Source: Myxococcales bacterium (GTDB taxonomy: Bacteria; Myxococcota_A; UBA9042; GCA-2863065). From it: DNA of 51,437 nucleotides. A program made the position numbers and the translations under genes. A model generated the notes under the pieces. That model did no database searches. It worked only from the letters and a program-made list of their open reading frames with translations, and was not told the DNA's origin. The stretch lies in the NCBI GenBank assembly GCA_018780435.1, contig JADMJS010000411.1, forward strand, positions 1 to 51,437. Direction: 5' to 3'. Below are positions 34,222 through 42,178 of this stretch, piece by piece (position 1 is the first letter of the stretch; each line of letters begins with the position of its first letter).

Positions 34222-35337
34222 ATGAGCCCCCGCAACGTGTCGTCCTACGCTGTTCGTGCTCTTGTGGCGCTGTCGTTCGCTGCGTGTAGCACATCGACTT
34301 CGGCTGGTGCTTCCGACGCGGACGACACGGCCGGTGGCTCCTCCGATGCCCTATCGGACGGAGTCGACGCGACCGACGCCGTGGACGGATCCGTCGGCAC
34401 AGATGGCAGCGACAGCACGGACAGCGGCGACGGTGCCGATAGCATCGACGGGACTGACGAAGGCGATAGCACGGGTGCGGATGGGTCGGACGTGGGCGCG
34501 GACGGCGTCGATGGCCTCGACGGCTCCGACGCAGTCGCTGATGGGACCGACGGAACCGACGGAACGAGCTCGGGTGCTTGCACGTCCGCCCCGGACATGG
34601 TCGCCTTCGAAGGCGAAGGGTTCTTCGTCGCCGTGGACACTTGTATGGTCGACTGCAATGGGGAGAAGGAGTGTCTCACAACGTGCATCTCGGCGGCGAC
34701 GAGTATCTCCTCCGGGTGCTCCGTGTGTCTCGCCGAGGCCTCCGCGTGCACCTTCGAAGTCTGTGGTGGGTGTACCCAAGACGAGTGCGCGTGCGACCGT
34801 ACTGAGTGCGAGATCGGCTTCGCGGAGTGCAGCGGCCTCTCTGGGTTCGGAGATGATGGCGGCCCGACCGATGGCCTAGACGGGCCGCCCGACGGAACCG
34901 ACGGAACCGACGGAACCGACGGGACCGATGGGACCGATGGGACCGATGGGACCGACGGGACCGACACTTTCGACGGCAGCGACGGCAGCGACGGCAGCGA
35001 CGGCAGCGACGGCAGCGACGGCAGCGACGGTACTGATACAGGCGCTACTTGGTGCCTGAACGCGGCTGACTCCACCGCCCTCAAGGGCGGAGCCGGCGTC
35101 GATGCCGGCTTCACCTGCTTCGTGCAATGTCCAGGCTCGCAGACGTGTTTCTGGGACTGCTTCACCGCCGCGGTGGTGCTCAGCGATCCGTGTGCGGAGT
35201 GCTACGCCGATTTGGTCAAATGTGGAGCCGAAGCCTGTCCCGTCTGCGCCGACCCCAAGGCGCCGACCTGCAAGACGTGTGCGGTCGCGGCGTGTTCGGA
35301 CTCACTGCTGGCTTGCACCGGGCTCGACGTCCCTTGA
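34222..35337 (+). CDS. Cys-rich lipoprotein with DGT/DGS repeats (two 14-Cys modules)
   Basis: A 371-residue lipoprotein (lipobox LSFAAC, Cys22). An acidic Asp/Gly/Ser/Thr linker (about 32-118) leads to Cys module A (Cys120-Cys203). A second low-complexity linker made of eight DGT and six DGS units leads to Cys module B (Cys278-Cys365). The modules each have 14 Cys with almost identical spacing (first gap 20 residues, then 3, 5, 3, 10, 2, 6, 4 ...), matching a third copy in the lipoprotein at 40574-42121. They are presumably disulfide-bonded. A GGAG lies 10 nt before the ATG. Function and family are not recognised. It is divergent from the FG-GAP operon, and a third FG-GAP paralogue follows 56 nt later. 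Confidence 0.85.
   Translation: MSPRNVSSYAVRALVALSFAACSTSTSAGASDADDTAGGSSDALSDGVDATDAVDGSVGTDGSDSTDSGDGADSIDGTDEGDSTGADGSDVGADGVDGLDGSDAVADGTDGTDGTSSGACTSAPDMVAFEGEGFFVAVDTCMVDCNGEKECLTTCISAATSISSGCSVCLAEASACTFEVCGGCTQDECACDRTECEIGFAECSGLSGFGDDGGPTDGLDGPPDGTDGTDGTDGTDGTDGTDGTDGTDTFDGSDGSDGSDGSDGSDGSDGTDTGATWCLNAADSTALKGGAGVDAGFTCFVQCPGSQTCFWDCFTAAVVLSDPCAECYADLVKCGAEACPVCADPKAPTCKTCAVAACSDSLLACTGLDVP
34891..35034 (+). repeat. 9-bp tandem repeat encoding (DGT)8 and (DGS)6
   Basis: Eight 9-bp units encoding Asp-Gly-Thr (34891-34962) are followed by six GACGGCAGC units encoding Asp-Gly-Ser (34972-35025) and a final DGT unit. The DGS units are identical at DNA level, which suggests recent expansion by slippage. 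The array lies between the two Cys modules of the lipoprotein. Confidence 0.9.
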
Positions 35338-35393
35338 CGAGCCCACTCGTAGGCACGTTGCGCTCGGCTTAGCGTCTCGGTAGGTTGGGAGCG

Positions 35394-38267
35394 ATGGCCC
35401 TGGCTCCGCTACTAACCGCTGTTTTGATGTCCGGGCCACGATTTGAGGACGTCACGGCGGCAGCGGGCTTGCCGACCACGGTGGGCCAAGGAGTCACCAG
35501 CGACTACGGCTCACCCGCAGCGTGGTTCGACTGGGACCAGGACGGCTGGCCTGATCTCGTGCTCGGTGACCGGGCCGGACCGACCCGCCTCTTTCGAAAC
35601 GAATCCGGTAACTTGCCGTTCAGTGAAGAATCGCCGCAGGTCCTGTCGGCGCTCGGTGGCGCGACCTGCCTTCTGCCTTTCGAGCTCTCTCCCGGCTTCG
35701 CCGTGGACGCCCCTCGGCCCGGGCTCCTGGTCGTGCACCACGACTCGAGCGGTGACGGTCACTACGGCAACGCACCCGGGGAGGTCGGTGCTCTCACGGT
35801 CCTGGCGTTCGGGTCCGACGGGACGGTGGACACCATCCCCATTGCTCGGCCCGGCACGTGGCTCGACGCGGCGACTGCTGGCGATCTCGACGGCGATGGG
35901 CATGAAGACCTCGTCCTCGGGAGCTACGTGTGCGGCGGCGGGGCGGCCCACTACCGGACGCTCTTTCGCCTCGAGCGGGACGCGCTGGGCTTCCGGCTCT
36001 CCGGGGACGACCCCATCTTGTCGCCTGGATGTTACCCCGTCCCGATGATGACGGATTTTCACGGCGATGGTCGCCCGGTCCTCATGGTCGCAACCGACTA
36101 CGGGACCCTCGAAGCGCAATCGTTTGTCTACTCCGGGCACCAGCGCTACGAGCCGCTGCCCGGAGTCTACGGCATGGGGATCGGCGTGTCGGACACCAAC
36201 GGGGACGGGTTCCTCGACTACGTCCTCACGTCCATTGGTCCAGACCTCCGACTGACGTCGAGGCGACCCCGCATCGATGGCCCCCCGTCCCACGAGCTCG
36301 GTCTGATCGGGCGGAACACCGAGTGGGGGGTCGACGGCGTGCGCTTCAAGTGGGGCCCCGCTTACCTCGACGCCGACAACGACGGCCAAGAGGAGCTTTG
36401 GATCACGTCCGGCCTCAGCGGCCTCCCGGGCCCAGGCAAAGGGGGCAACGGGGACTCCACCGCCGTCTTCAATCCCGAGCCGAACGCGCGCGACACGTTG
36501 CTGCAGGAGGGACGGGACGTCGGAGAAGATGCGGGGCTACACGAGGTCACCGGCAAGCGGGCGGTCGTGCTCGCCGACTTCGATCGCGACGGACGAATGG
36601 ACGCGCTCCTCACCGGGCTCGATTCCCGATTCTTGTACAGGAATGTGTCCGAATCGGGTCACTGGCTCCAGCTCCACGTCCCATCGCGCGTCGGAGCACG
36701 TTACGTCGTGACGGGATGCGGCCGTACTTGGACGCGCGAGTGGTCTGGGATGCAGACCGTCGCCGCGCACGACCGAGTGATCCACGTTGGTCTCGGTGAT
36801 TGCGCCGGCCCAGTGGACGTCACCGTTCGGTGGCCCTGGCTCGCCGAACGCGCCCTGGGCGCCTTCGACGTCGATCGAATCCACGAGGTCGGCGACCCTG
36901 GAACCGTGTGGCTCGAACCCGCGACGGTCACGCCCGGAGCGACGGTGGAGCTCCGGTCTACCCTCCCGGGCCGGGTCACGGTGGCCGGAGTCGACCTGGA
37001 GAACGGCCGTGGGACCTTCGTCGCCCCCAACAAGGCGGGCATCACCCGACTCCCGGTCATCTGGGACGGCGCCGTCGTCGCGCTCGCGCCCAGATTGACG
37101 GTCAAAGAGGATCTCGCGGACGTCCTAGTGGATCCGTGGCCTGTCCGACGTGGCATCGAAGCGCGCGTCCTCGCGTCCACGGACGGGGTCGTCACCGCAG
37201 GGAGCAACGTGAGCGCTCTCGACCCGGGGCCGAGCTTGCGGCGTTTGGTGCCGACTGGCCCAAGGGTAACGCTCCGAGTGGGCGGTGCTGCCGTGTCCGT
37301 CCCGTCCGTCGACGCGATCTCGCAGGAGTCTTTCGCCCAGTACGAGACGGTCGGCTTCGACGTCCGGGTTCGAGTCGCGCTCGTCGATGACCTCGGCTCG
37401 GCGACGCCAACGATGGCGGCCGAAGAAGGCGGCACGTCAGTCGTCGCGGTCGTCGGCTCGACCTCGACGCCCCTCACCCGTGACGCCTTTCCATTCTACT
37501 CTGCGTACGTCCCGAGTCGCGGCGAGACCATCACCGTGATGGTCGGCGGCGAGGAGATCGCCAGCCTGGGGGATCCATCCGCGGCCGGCCCGCTCGACCT
37601 CGAAGAGAGCCGTCTTTGGGTCACTACGCCCATCGTCCGGGCCGACGGGCAGGACGTCGTCGAGGCTATACTCCTCCTCCGAGACAGCGCGGCCCGTCAA
37701 CTGACCCCCGATGCCACCTGGACACTCACGGTTCCGGGCGGTTCGGCTATCGACCCGGCCTGGACACGAATCGATCTGGGGCAAGGCGCCAGCGGTTGGT
37801 ACTCGCGAGCGCGCATCGGGACAGAAGCCGGGCTCCTCGCCGTGACCGCGGGCCCGCTGTCTGCAACGGTCCTGGCGCTGCCGCCTGATCCAGCGGAGGT
37901 GACGCAGATGACGACGCTCGAGCGCGACGGCGAGAACTGGGTCCTGGTACCGCGGGACCGCTTCGGACAGCGCCTCGGGAGCGGAATCGCCACCGACCCT
38001 CCGTTCACGTACGTGCGGTGGGGCGTCTATACGCGACCAGTCGAGAGCGACGGTCTCACACTGCGTGTTGGCGACGCCTTCACTGGTGTCCACGACGGAA
38101 CCGCCGTGACCTGGACCACCACCGCCGCGGCATCCGGACCCGTGGGATCGTGTAACGGCGCGCCCGGACGTGGGACCCGCGGCGCTGGCGTCCTCCTCCT
38201 CTTGCTCATGATAGTCGGCTGGCGGGTGGGGCTCGGCGTCCCTGCCATGCGCTCACGGCGGCGCTGA
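35394..38267 (+). CDS. Large FG-GAP/ASPIC surface protein with MYXO-CTERM-like tail (paralogue 3)
   Basis: A 957-residue paralogue of the proteins at 31087-33960 and 24956-27766, on the opposite strand. The leader (LAPLLTAVLMSG) runs directly into PRFEDVTAAAGLP. FG-GAP units follow (FDWDQDGWPDLVLGD, GDLDGDGHEDLVLGS, ADFDRDGRMDALLTG), then IHVGLGDC / VTVRWPWL, LWVTTPIVRADGQDVVEA and DRFGQRLGSGIAT. The C-terminus is GSCNGAPGRG, a helix (VLLLLLMIVGW) and RSRRR. The ATG at 35394 is preceded by AGGTTGGGAG. Orientation with the upstream Cys-rich lipoprotein suggests a two-gene unit mirroring the divergent operon. Probably a calcium-stabilised surface protein; the ligand is unknown. Confidence 0.88.
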   Translation: MALAPLLTAVLMSGPRFEDVTAAAGLPTTVGQGVTSDYGSPAAWFDWDQDGWPDLVLGDRAGPTRLFRNESGNLPFSEESPQVLSALGGATCLLPFELSPGFAVDAPRPGLLVVHHDSSGDGHYGNAPGEVGALTVLAFGSDGTVDTIPIARPGTWLDAATAGDLDGDGHEDLVLGSYVCGGGAAHYRTLFRLERDALGFRLSGDDPILSPGCYPVPMMTDFHGDGRPVLMVATDYGTLEAQSFVYSGHQRYEPLPGVYGMGIGVSDTNGDGFLDYVLTSIGPDLRLTSRRPRIDGPPSHELGLIGRNTEWGVDGVRFKWGPAYLDADNDGQEELWITSGLSGLPGPGKGGNGDSTAVFNPEPNARDTLLQEGRDVGEDAGLHEVTGKRAVVLADFDRDGRMDALLTGLDSRFLYRNVSESGHWLQLHVPSRVGARYVVTGCGRTWTREWSGMQTVAAHDRVIHVGLGDCAGPVDVTVRWPWLAERALGAFDVDRIHEVGDPGTVWLEPATVTPGATVELRSTLPGRVTVAGVDLENGRGTFVAPNKAGITRLPVIWDGAVVALAPRLTVKEDLADVLVDPWPVRRGIEARVLASTDGVVTAGSNVSALDPGPSLRRLVPTGPRVTLRVGGAAVSVPSVDAISQESFAQYETVGFDVRVRVALVDDLGSATPTMAAEEGGTSVVAVVGSTSTPLTRDAFPFYSAYVPSRGETITVMVGGEEIASLGDPSAAGPLDLEESRLWVTTPIVRADGQDVVEAILLLRDSAARQLTPDATWTLTVPGGSAIDPAWTRIDLGQGASGWYSRARIGTEAGLLAVTAGPLSATVLALPPDPAEVTQMTTLERDGENWVLVPRDRFGQRLGSGIATDPPFTYVRWGVYTRPVESDGLTLRVGDAFTGVHDGTAVTWTTTAAASGPVGSCNGAPGRGTRGAGVLLLLLMIVGWRVGLGVPAMRSRRR

Positions 38268-38342
38268 GCTCCGGCTGATCAGGTTGAGGGAGAGGCTACG
38301 GGCCGGGTTGCGCCTCGGCCACGGCGCCGCGAGGGCACCCCA

Positions 38343-38362
38343 CGGCGCGGTCGACCGCGCCG
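38343..38362. repeat. Perfect 20-bp palindrome in a convergent intergenic region
   Basis: CGGCGCGGTCGACCGCGCCG is identical to its reverse complement. It sits between two convergent genes (stops at 38267 and 38449). A bidirectional terminator stem or a protein-binding site is possible; there is no T tract and no loop. The remainder of the 181-bp gap holds nothing else recognised. Confidence 0.6.
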
Positions 38363-38448
38363 AGGAGTGGGACCAACACGACGCACAGGGGTGTGCGCCG
38401 CTGGATCGGCCGCGGGGCGAGACCGCCCGGGCCGATCGTGACGTGCCG

Positions 38449-40302
38449 TTACCGGCGGCGCTGGTCGTGCGGCACGGTCACCGTCACCGACGTGGACGTG
38501 CCGTTGCCCGCTGCGTCGGTGCAAACAACGCCGATGGTGTAGATCCGGCCACTGAGGGGGCCTGCCCGCTCGGCGCGCAGCAGCAGCGTGAGGCTGCTCG
38601 TGATCTCCCAGTCCGTCGACGTGTTGCCGTCGCCCGCATCGTTGAGCGGCTCGTTGCTGGTCACGCCCACGATGGAGCACTGCTCAGCGCTGCACTGGTC
38701 GGTGGCGGTAACGCTCACCGTCACTGGCACCAGCTTGTGGTTAGGCGGCCACAGGACCGCCGGGCTCGCTCCCGCGGCCGTGATCGACGGCGCCGTGGTG
38801 TCCTCCACCGTGATGGAGGTCGTGCCCGTCCCAACGTTGCCGGACTCGTCCATAGCGCTGATGGTGATCTCAGTCGTACCGAGGTCCTGGGCGCTGCCCG
38901 CGGTGGGCGACTGCTCGATTTCGAGGTGGTGGTCTGCAGTGCAGTTGTCGGTGACCACGGCGCTCTCCAGCACGTCCGGCGCCGCGGCGCTGCAGTCCTC
39001 GTCGGCGGAGACCGTGATCCCCGGCGGCGCGATGACCACCGGCGGCTCGTGGTCCACGACCGTAATGGCGAAGGTGCACTCGGCAGAGTTGCCCGAGGCA
39101 TCGAAGGCCGCACAGTGTACGGTGGTCACGCCGGCCACGAAGGCGCTGCCCGACGCCCAGTCGCACCCAACGGACGTGAGGTTCGCGCCACCCGGAGTCG
39201 CCCACGGGCCCTCATAAGCCACTTGCGCGTCGCACACACCCGGGTCGGTCTCCGTCGCCACATCCGCGGGGCACACGATGCTGGGCGGCGCCGTGTTGAC
39301 GACGGTGATCGTGACCGTGTCGCTCGCCGACTCGCCGCGATTGTCCGTCACCGTCAAGGTGAGGACGTGCACGCCCGGATCGAGCGCGACGTTCGCCGTA
39401 GCATCCCCGCTCACGGGCACGAGCACGTTGCCCCCTTCAGTCCACTCGTAGGTCAGCGGCCCACACGATGAGTTGCCCACCGCCGAGCCCGAGCCGTCGA
39501 GCGCGATCGGGGTCGCGAGTCCGCCGTCCACGGTTTGGTCCGGGCCGGCGTTCGCGTTGAGGAAGCCACACGACACGATGCCCACCGTGCCGGCCAACGT
39601 CATGATTTGGCCCGTCGGTCCGCTGTAGGTGACCACGTTCAGGCCGAACGTCGCGTCGAAGTGGCTGTGCGACGGCGAGTTCACGTCGCCGAAGGCCAGC
39701 GCGAACGTCGACGTCCCATACGGCGTCACCTGATAGGGCGGTGAGGCGTTGCTGGACGATACGATGGAGATGGGCAAGAACGCGAAGCGGTCATGCGTGG
39801 TCAAGTTGCCCGCCGCCCCGCTCTCCGCCAGCGCGCACACGCCGCCGCCCGCGTTCACGAATGCGGCGATGTCGGCCTGATGGGCGTTGAGCTGATTCAG
39901 CTCAGCCTGCGTCAGCATGCCGCCGAAGTCCGACGCCACGACGATAGCGCTGTACGTCGAACCGAGGTTCGCCCACTGAGTCGACGTCATCGCTGCCAGG
40001 GCCGCCGCGTTCTTGTGCACGAAGTCCGTCCCCTGAACGTAGCCGGAGGCGATCATCCCGAGCCGCCCGACCCGATGTCCGGCGATCGCGTTCAGCGACG
40101 ACTCCACGAACAGCACCGGCAGCGGGCTCCCGTGGCGCACGAAGTTCACGCCCGCACGCAGCAGGTTGCGCGCACCGGCGTTGTCCTGCGCGTGGAAGTC
40201 TGGGTCGTGTCCGGTGAGAAAAATGGGTCCGGCCTGCGCGACGCCGCTTACGAGTAGCAGCGCAAACACCGCACTGGTCATGGCTGAATTGAAGAGTCTC
40301 AT
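38449..40302 (-). CDS. Secreted PKD/HYR-domain protein with GATase-like N-terminal domain
   Basis: A 617-residue exported protein. The signal peptide (MTSAVFALLLVSGVAQA, cleavage about residue 24) is followed by a glutamine-amidotransferase-like domain without an evident catalytic triad (about 26-245; VLFVESSLNA, SAIVVASDFGGMLTQAEL, AFVNAGGGVCALAES). A PKD domain (about 250-335; NAGPDQTVDGG, LTYEWTEGG), HYR-type Ig-like domains (about 338-418 and 420-500; PSIVCPADV, TTVHCAAFDASGN, TEITISAMDESGN) and a final domain (about 503-610; VLWPPNHKLVPV) follow. It ends HDQRRR without a membrane anchor, so it is probably released or surface-bound through the repeats. The ATG at 40302 has a TGGGGGA ribosome site. 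The role is probably adhesion or matrix; this is inference. Confidence 0.88.
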   Translation of the reverse strand: MRLFNSAMTSAVFALLLVSGVAQAGPIFLTGHDPDFHAQDNAGARNLLRAGVNFVRHGSPLPVLFVESSLNAIAGHRVGRLGMIASGYVQGTDFVHKNAAALAAMTSTQWANLGSTYSAIVVASDFGGMLTQAELNQLNAHQADIAAFVNAGGGVCALAESGAAGNLTTHDRFAFLPISIVSSSNASPPYQVTPYGTSTFALAFGDVNSPSHSHFDATFGLNVVTYSGPTGQIMTLAGTVGIVSCGFLNANAGPDQTVDGGLATPIALDGSGSAVGNSSCGPLTYEWTEGGNVLVPVSGDATANVALDPGVHVLTLTVTDNRGESASDTVTITVVNTAPPSIVCPADVATETDPGVCDAQVAYEGPWATPGGANLTSVGCDWASGSAFVAGVTTVHCAAFDASGNSAECTFAITVVDHEPPVVIAPPGITVSADEDCSAAAPDVLESAVVTDNCTADHHLEIEQSPTAGSAQDLGTTEITISAMDESGNVGTGTTSITVEDTTAPSITAAGASPAVLWPPNHKLVPVTVSVTATDQCSAEQCSIVGVTSNEPLNDAGDGNTSTDWEITSSLTLLLRAERAGPLSGRIYTIGVVCTDAAGNGTSTSVTVTVPHDQRRR

Positions 40303-40400
40303 GGTTTCCCCCAAATATGGAATCGCCACTCTGCCCCGCAACGGACGCCGGGGACAAGGCAATTCAGCCAGGATGGTCCGATTATCTTCATGGGCCGCGC

Positions 40401-40433
40401 CTGTCGCGGAGACGGTCGGCGACCGACCGACAG
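40401..40433 (-). repeat. Stem-loop in the leader of the HYR-domain gene
   Basis: A 7-bp perfect stem (CGGTCGG 40413-40419, CCGACCG 40423-40429) closes a CGA loop. Flanking CTGTC (40401-40405) and GACAG (40429-40433) can add an outer arm. It lies about 110 nt upstream of the HYR gene and 145 nt downstream of the Cys-rich lipoprotein stop, so it could be a leader structure or an attenuator/terminator. There is no U tract. Confidence 0.4.
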
Positions 40434-40573
40434 CTCACCGACCCGTCGCCGATGGTCACCGCAACGCCGGCGCGGTACGCAGCGCTCGCGAATGGTGCGC
40501 ACATGTCGATCCCATGCAACACGAACGCCGGGCCGAGCGGACCCGGGCCGCCGTGATCACCACCGTCGGACCA

Positions 40574-42121
40574 TCAACCCGGGTTGCAGCTCGGGTGGTT
40601 CTTGCAATCGGCGCAGACACAACCTTCTGCGTAGGGATTGCAGGCGCCGTCGTCCTGGCAATTCGCCACGTCCGAGCAGAATGTGTCCATAGCGCAGTCG
40701 CCACACACACAATCGTCGGCACTGGTGCACATGCCGTCGTCCACGCACCCGGCGCACTGACACAGCTCCACGCTCGTGCAGGCGCCTGGGGGGGCGTTAC
40801 CGTTGCTGCACGTGAGAGGTAGAGCCACCACACACTGACCAGCTCCGTTACACTGAAGACCGTCCACACAATCGCCGCAGCTACCACCACAGCCGTCATT
40901 CCCACACGCCTTGCCTTCACATTTGGGCGTGCATCCGGCAAGGCATTCGGGGTGAGCCTTGCAGTCTGAACACGCACACCCTTCGGTGAATGGCGAACAG
41001 ACGCCATCGGCGTTGCACTGCAAAGCGTCACCACAGAAGCTGTCGGAGAAGCAATCGGAGCACACGCAATCGTCTGCCGCCGTGCACTCCCCATCGTCCA
41101 CGCAGCCCATACACTCGCACGCCTCCGCACTGGCGCAGGCGGTCGTCGCGGGGTCATTGGAACACTGGAGCGTGCCCTCGGGGACGCACACGCCGGAGCT
41201 GCAGACGTCGGTGCCCATACACGTGCCACAGCTTCCACCGCAGCCGTCGTCGCCGCACTTCTTCTCGCCGCAGCTCGGGACGCACGTGGCTGGTTTTGAG
41301 AGAGGGGTGCCGGCGCACGTCTCGAAGGCAGCACCACACGCCGGAATCGCACACTCGAAGCACGCCGTTGCAGACGTCGTGCAGGGCACGAGACATTCCT
41401 GAAGTGCGCACTCAAGCAGCGGCTCACTACATGCGGCGCATGCCTCGGTCAGTCCCGCCGTGCCGACGAGGCACGTCGACACACACCCGGTGGGGACGTT
41501 GAAGCACCCGCCCACGGCGCAGTCGTAGATCTTCGAATTGAACTCGCCCGACGTGATGGTGGAGACTTCGGACGGGTCGGTGCAGGCCCCGGGAGCGTCC
41601 GTTCCGTCGGTGCCATCGGTACCGTCCGTCGCGTCGCTGCCATCAGTGCCGTCCGTCGCGTCGCTGCCATCCGTCGCGTCGCTGCCGTCGGTGGCGTCGG
41701 TCCCATCCGTTGCGTCAGACCCGTCGGTCGCGTCGGTCGCGTCGGTGGCATCACTGCCGTCCGTGGCGTCGGTCGCGTCGGTGGAATCACTGCCGTCCGT
41801 GACGTCGGTCGCGTCGCTCCCATCGGTCGCATCGGACCCATCGGTCGCGTCGGTCGCGTCGGTCGCGTCGGTCGCGCCGTCCGTCGCGTCAGACCCGTCG
41901 GTCGCGTCCGTCGTCCCGTCCGTCGCGTCAGACCCGTCGGTCGCGTCCGTCGTCGAATCGGATCCATCGCTGCCGTCAGTCGCATCACCCGCAGTGGTTG
42001 CGTCGGTCCCATCCGTGCCGTCCGAGCCATCGCTGCTGCTCTTCTTCCGACCTGACGAGGAACAGGCGCCGAGGCTCAGCACCAGCGACAACGAAACCAC
42101 TCTAAACATTCGATTCGACAT
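40574..42121 (-). CDS. Cys-rich lipoprotein with long (DGSDAT)n linker
   Basis: A 515-residue lipoprotein (lipobox LSLGAC, Cys20). Residues 31-176 are almost only Asp, Gly, Ser, Thr and Ala in DGSDATDG-type repeats. One 14-Cys module follows (Cys180-Cys269), homologous in spacing to the two in the lipoprotein at 34222-35337. A tandem duplication of about 118 residues comes next (280-396 and 397-515). Each copy has a C-x3-C-x-x-K-x-CG-x-DGCGG-x-CG-x-C motif typical of myxobacterial secreted proteins and then a Cys-rich segment (GCVDDGECTAADDCVC, GCACSDCKAHPEC). In all about 70 Cys are present, so extensive disulfide bonding is expected. The ATG at 42121 is preferred; a GTG 12 nt upstream is in frame. 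Function unknown. Confidence 0.85.
   Translation of the reverse strand: MSNRMFRVVSLSLVLSLGACSSSGRKKSSSDGSDGTDGTDATTAGDATDGSDGSDSTTDATDGSDATDGTTDATDGSDATDGATDATDATDATDGSDATDGSDATDVTDGSDSTDATDATDGSDATDATDATDGSDATDGTDATDGSDATDGSDATDGTDGSDATDGTDGTDGTDAPGACTDPSEVSTITSGEFNSKIYDCAVGGCFNVPTGCVSTCLVGTAGLTEACAACSEPLLECALQECLVPCTTSATACFECAIPACGAAFETCAGTPLSKPATCVPSCGEKKCGDDGCGGSCGTCMGTDVCSSGVCVPEGTLQCSNDPATTACASAEACECMGCVDDGECTAADDCVCSDCFSDSFCGDALQCNADGVCSPFTEGCACSDCKAHPECLAGCTPKCEGKACGNDGCGGSCGDCVDGLQCNGAGQCVVALPLTCSNGNAPPGACTSVELCQCAGCVDDGMCTSADDCVCGDCAMDTFCSDVANCQDDGACNPYAEGCVCADCKNHPSCNPG
41594..42031 (-). repeat. Low-complexity tandem repeat encoding an Asp/Ser/Thr/Ala/Gly linker
   Basis: About 438 bp of imperfect 6- to 18-bp units encode the DGSDATDG-type linker (residues 31-176) of the Cys-rich lipoprotein. 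The array is probably length-variable between strains. It is coding and lacks the spacer structure of a CRISPR array. Confidence 0.9.
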
Positions 42122-42178
42122 GTATTTTCCCACTTCCAGTTCGCCGTTTCTGCGGCACCGATCCGAGTCGCGATGATT

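Noticed and set aside
34891..35034. CRISPR-like regular repeats
   Set aside because: The repeats have a 9-bp period, are in frame and lack unique spacers; they encode a protein linker.
40303..40573. c-di-GMP (GEMM) riboswitch before the HYR gene
   Set aside because: The conserved GEMM core and tetraloop-receptor sequences are not seen; only a simple stem-loop is present.
41594..42031. RTX-type calcium-binding nonapeptides in the D-rich linkers
   Set aside because: The G-G-x-G-x-D-x-U-x pattern with its aliphatic residue is absent; the linker is only Asp plus small residues.
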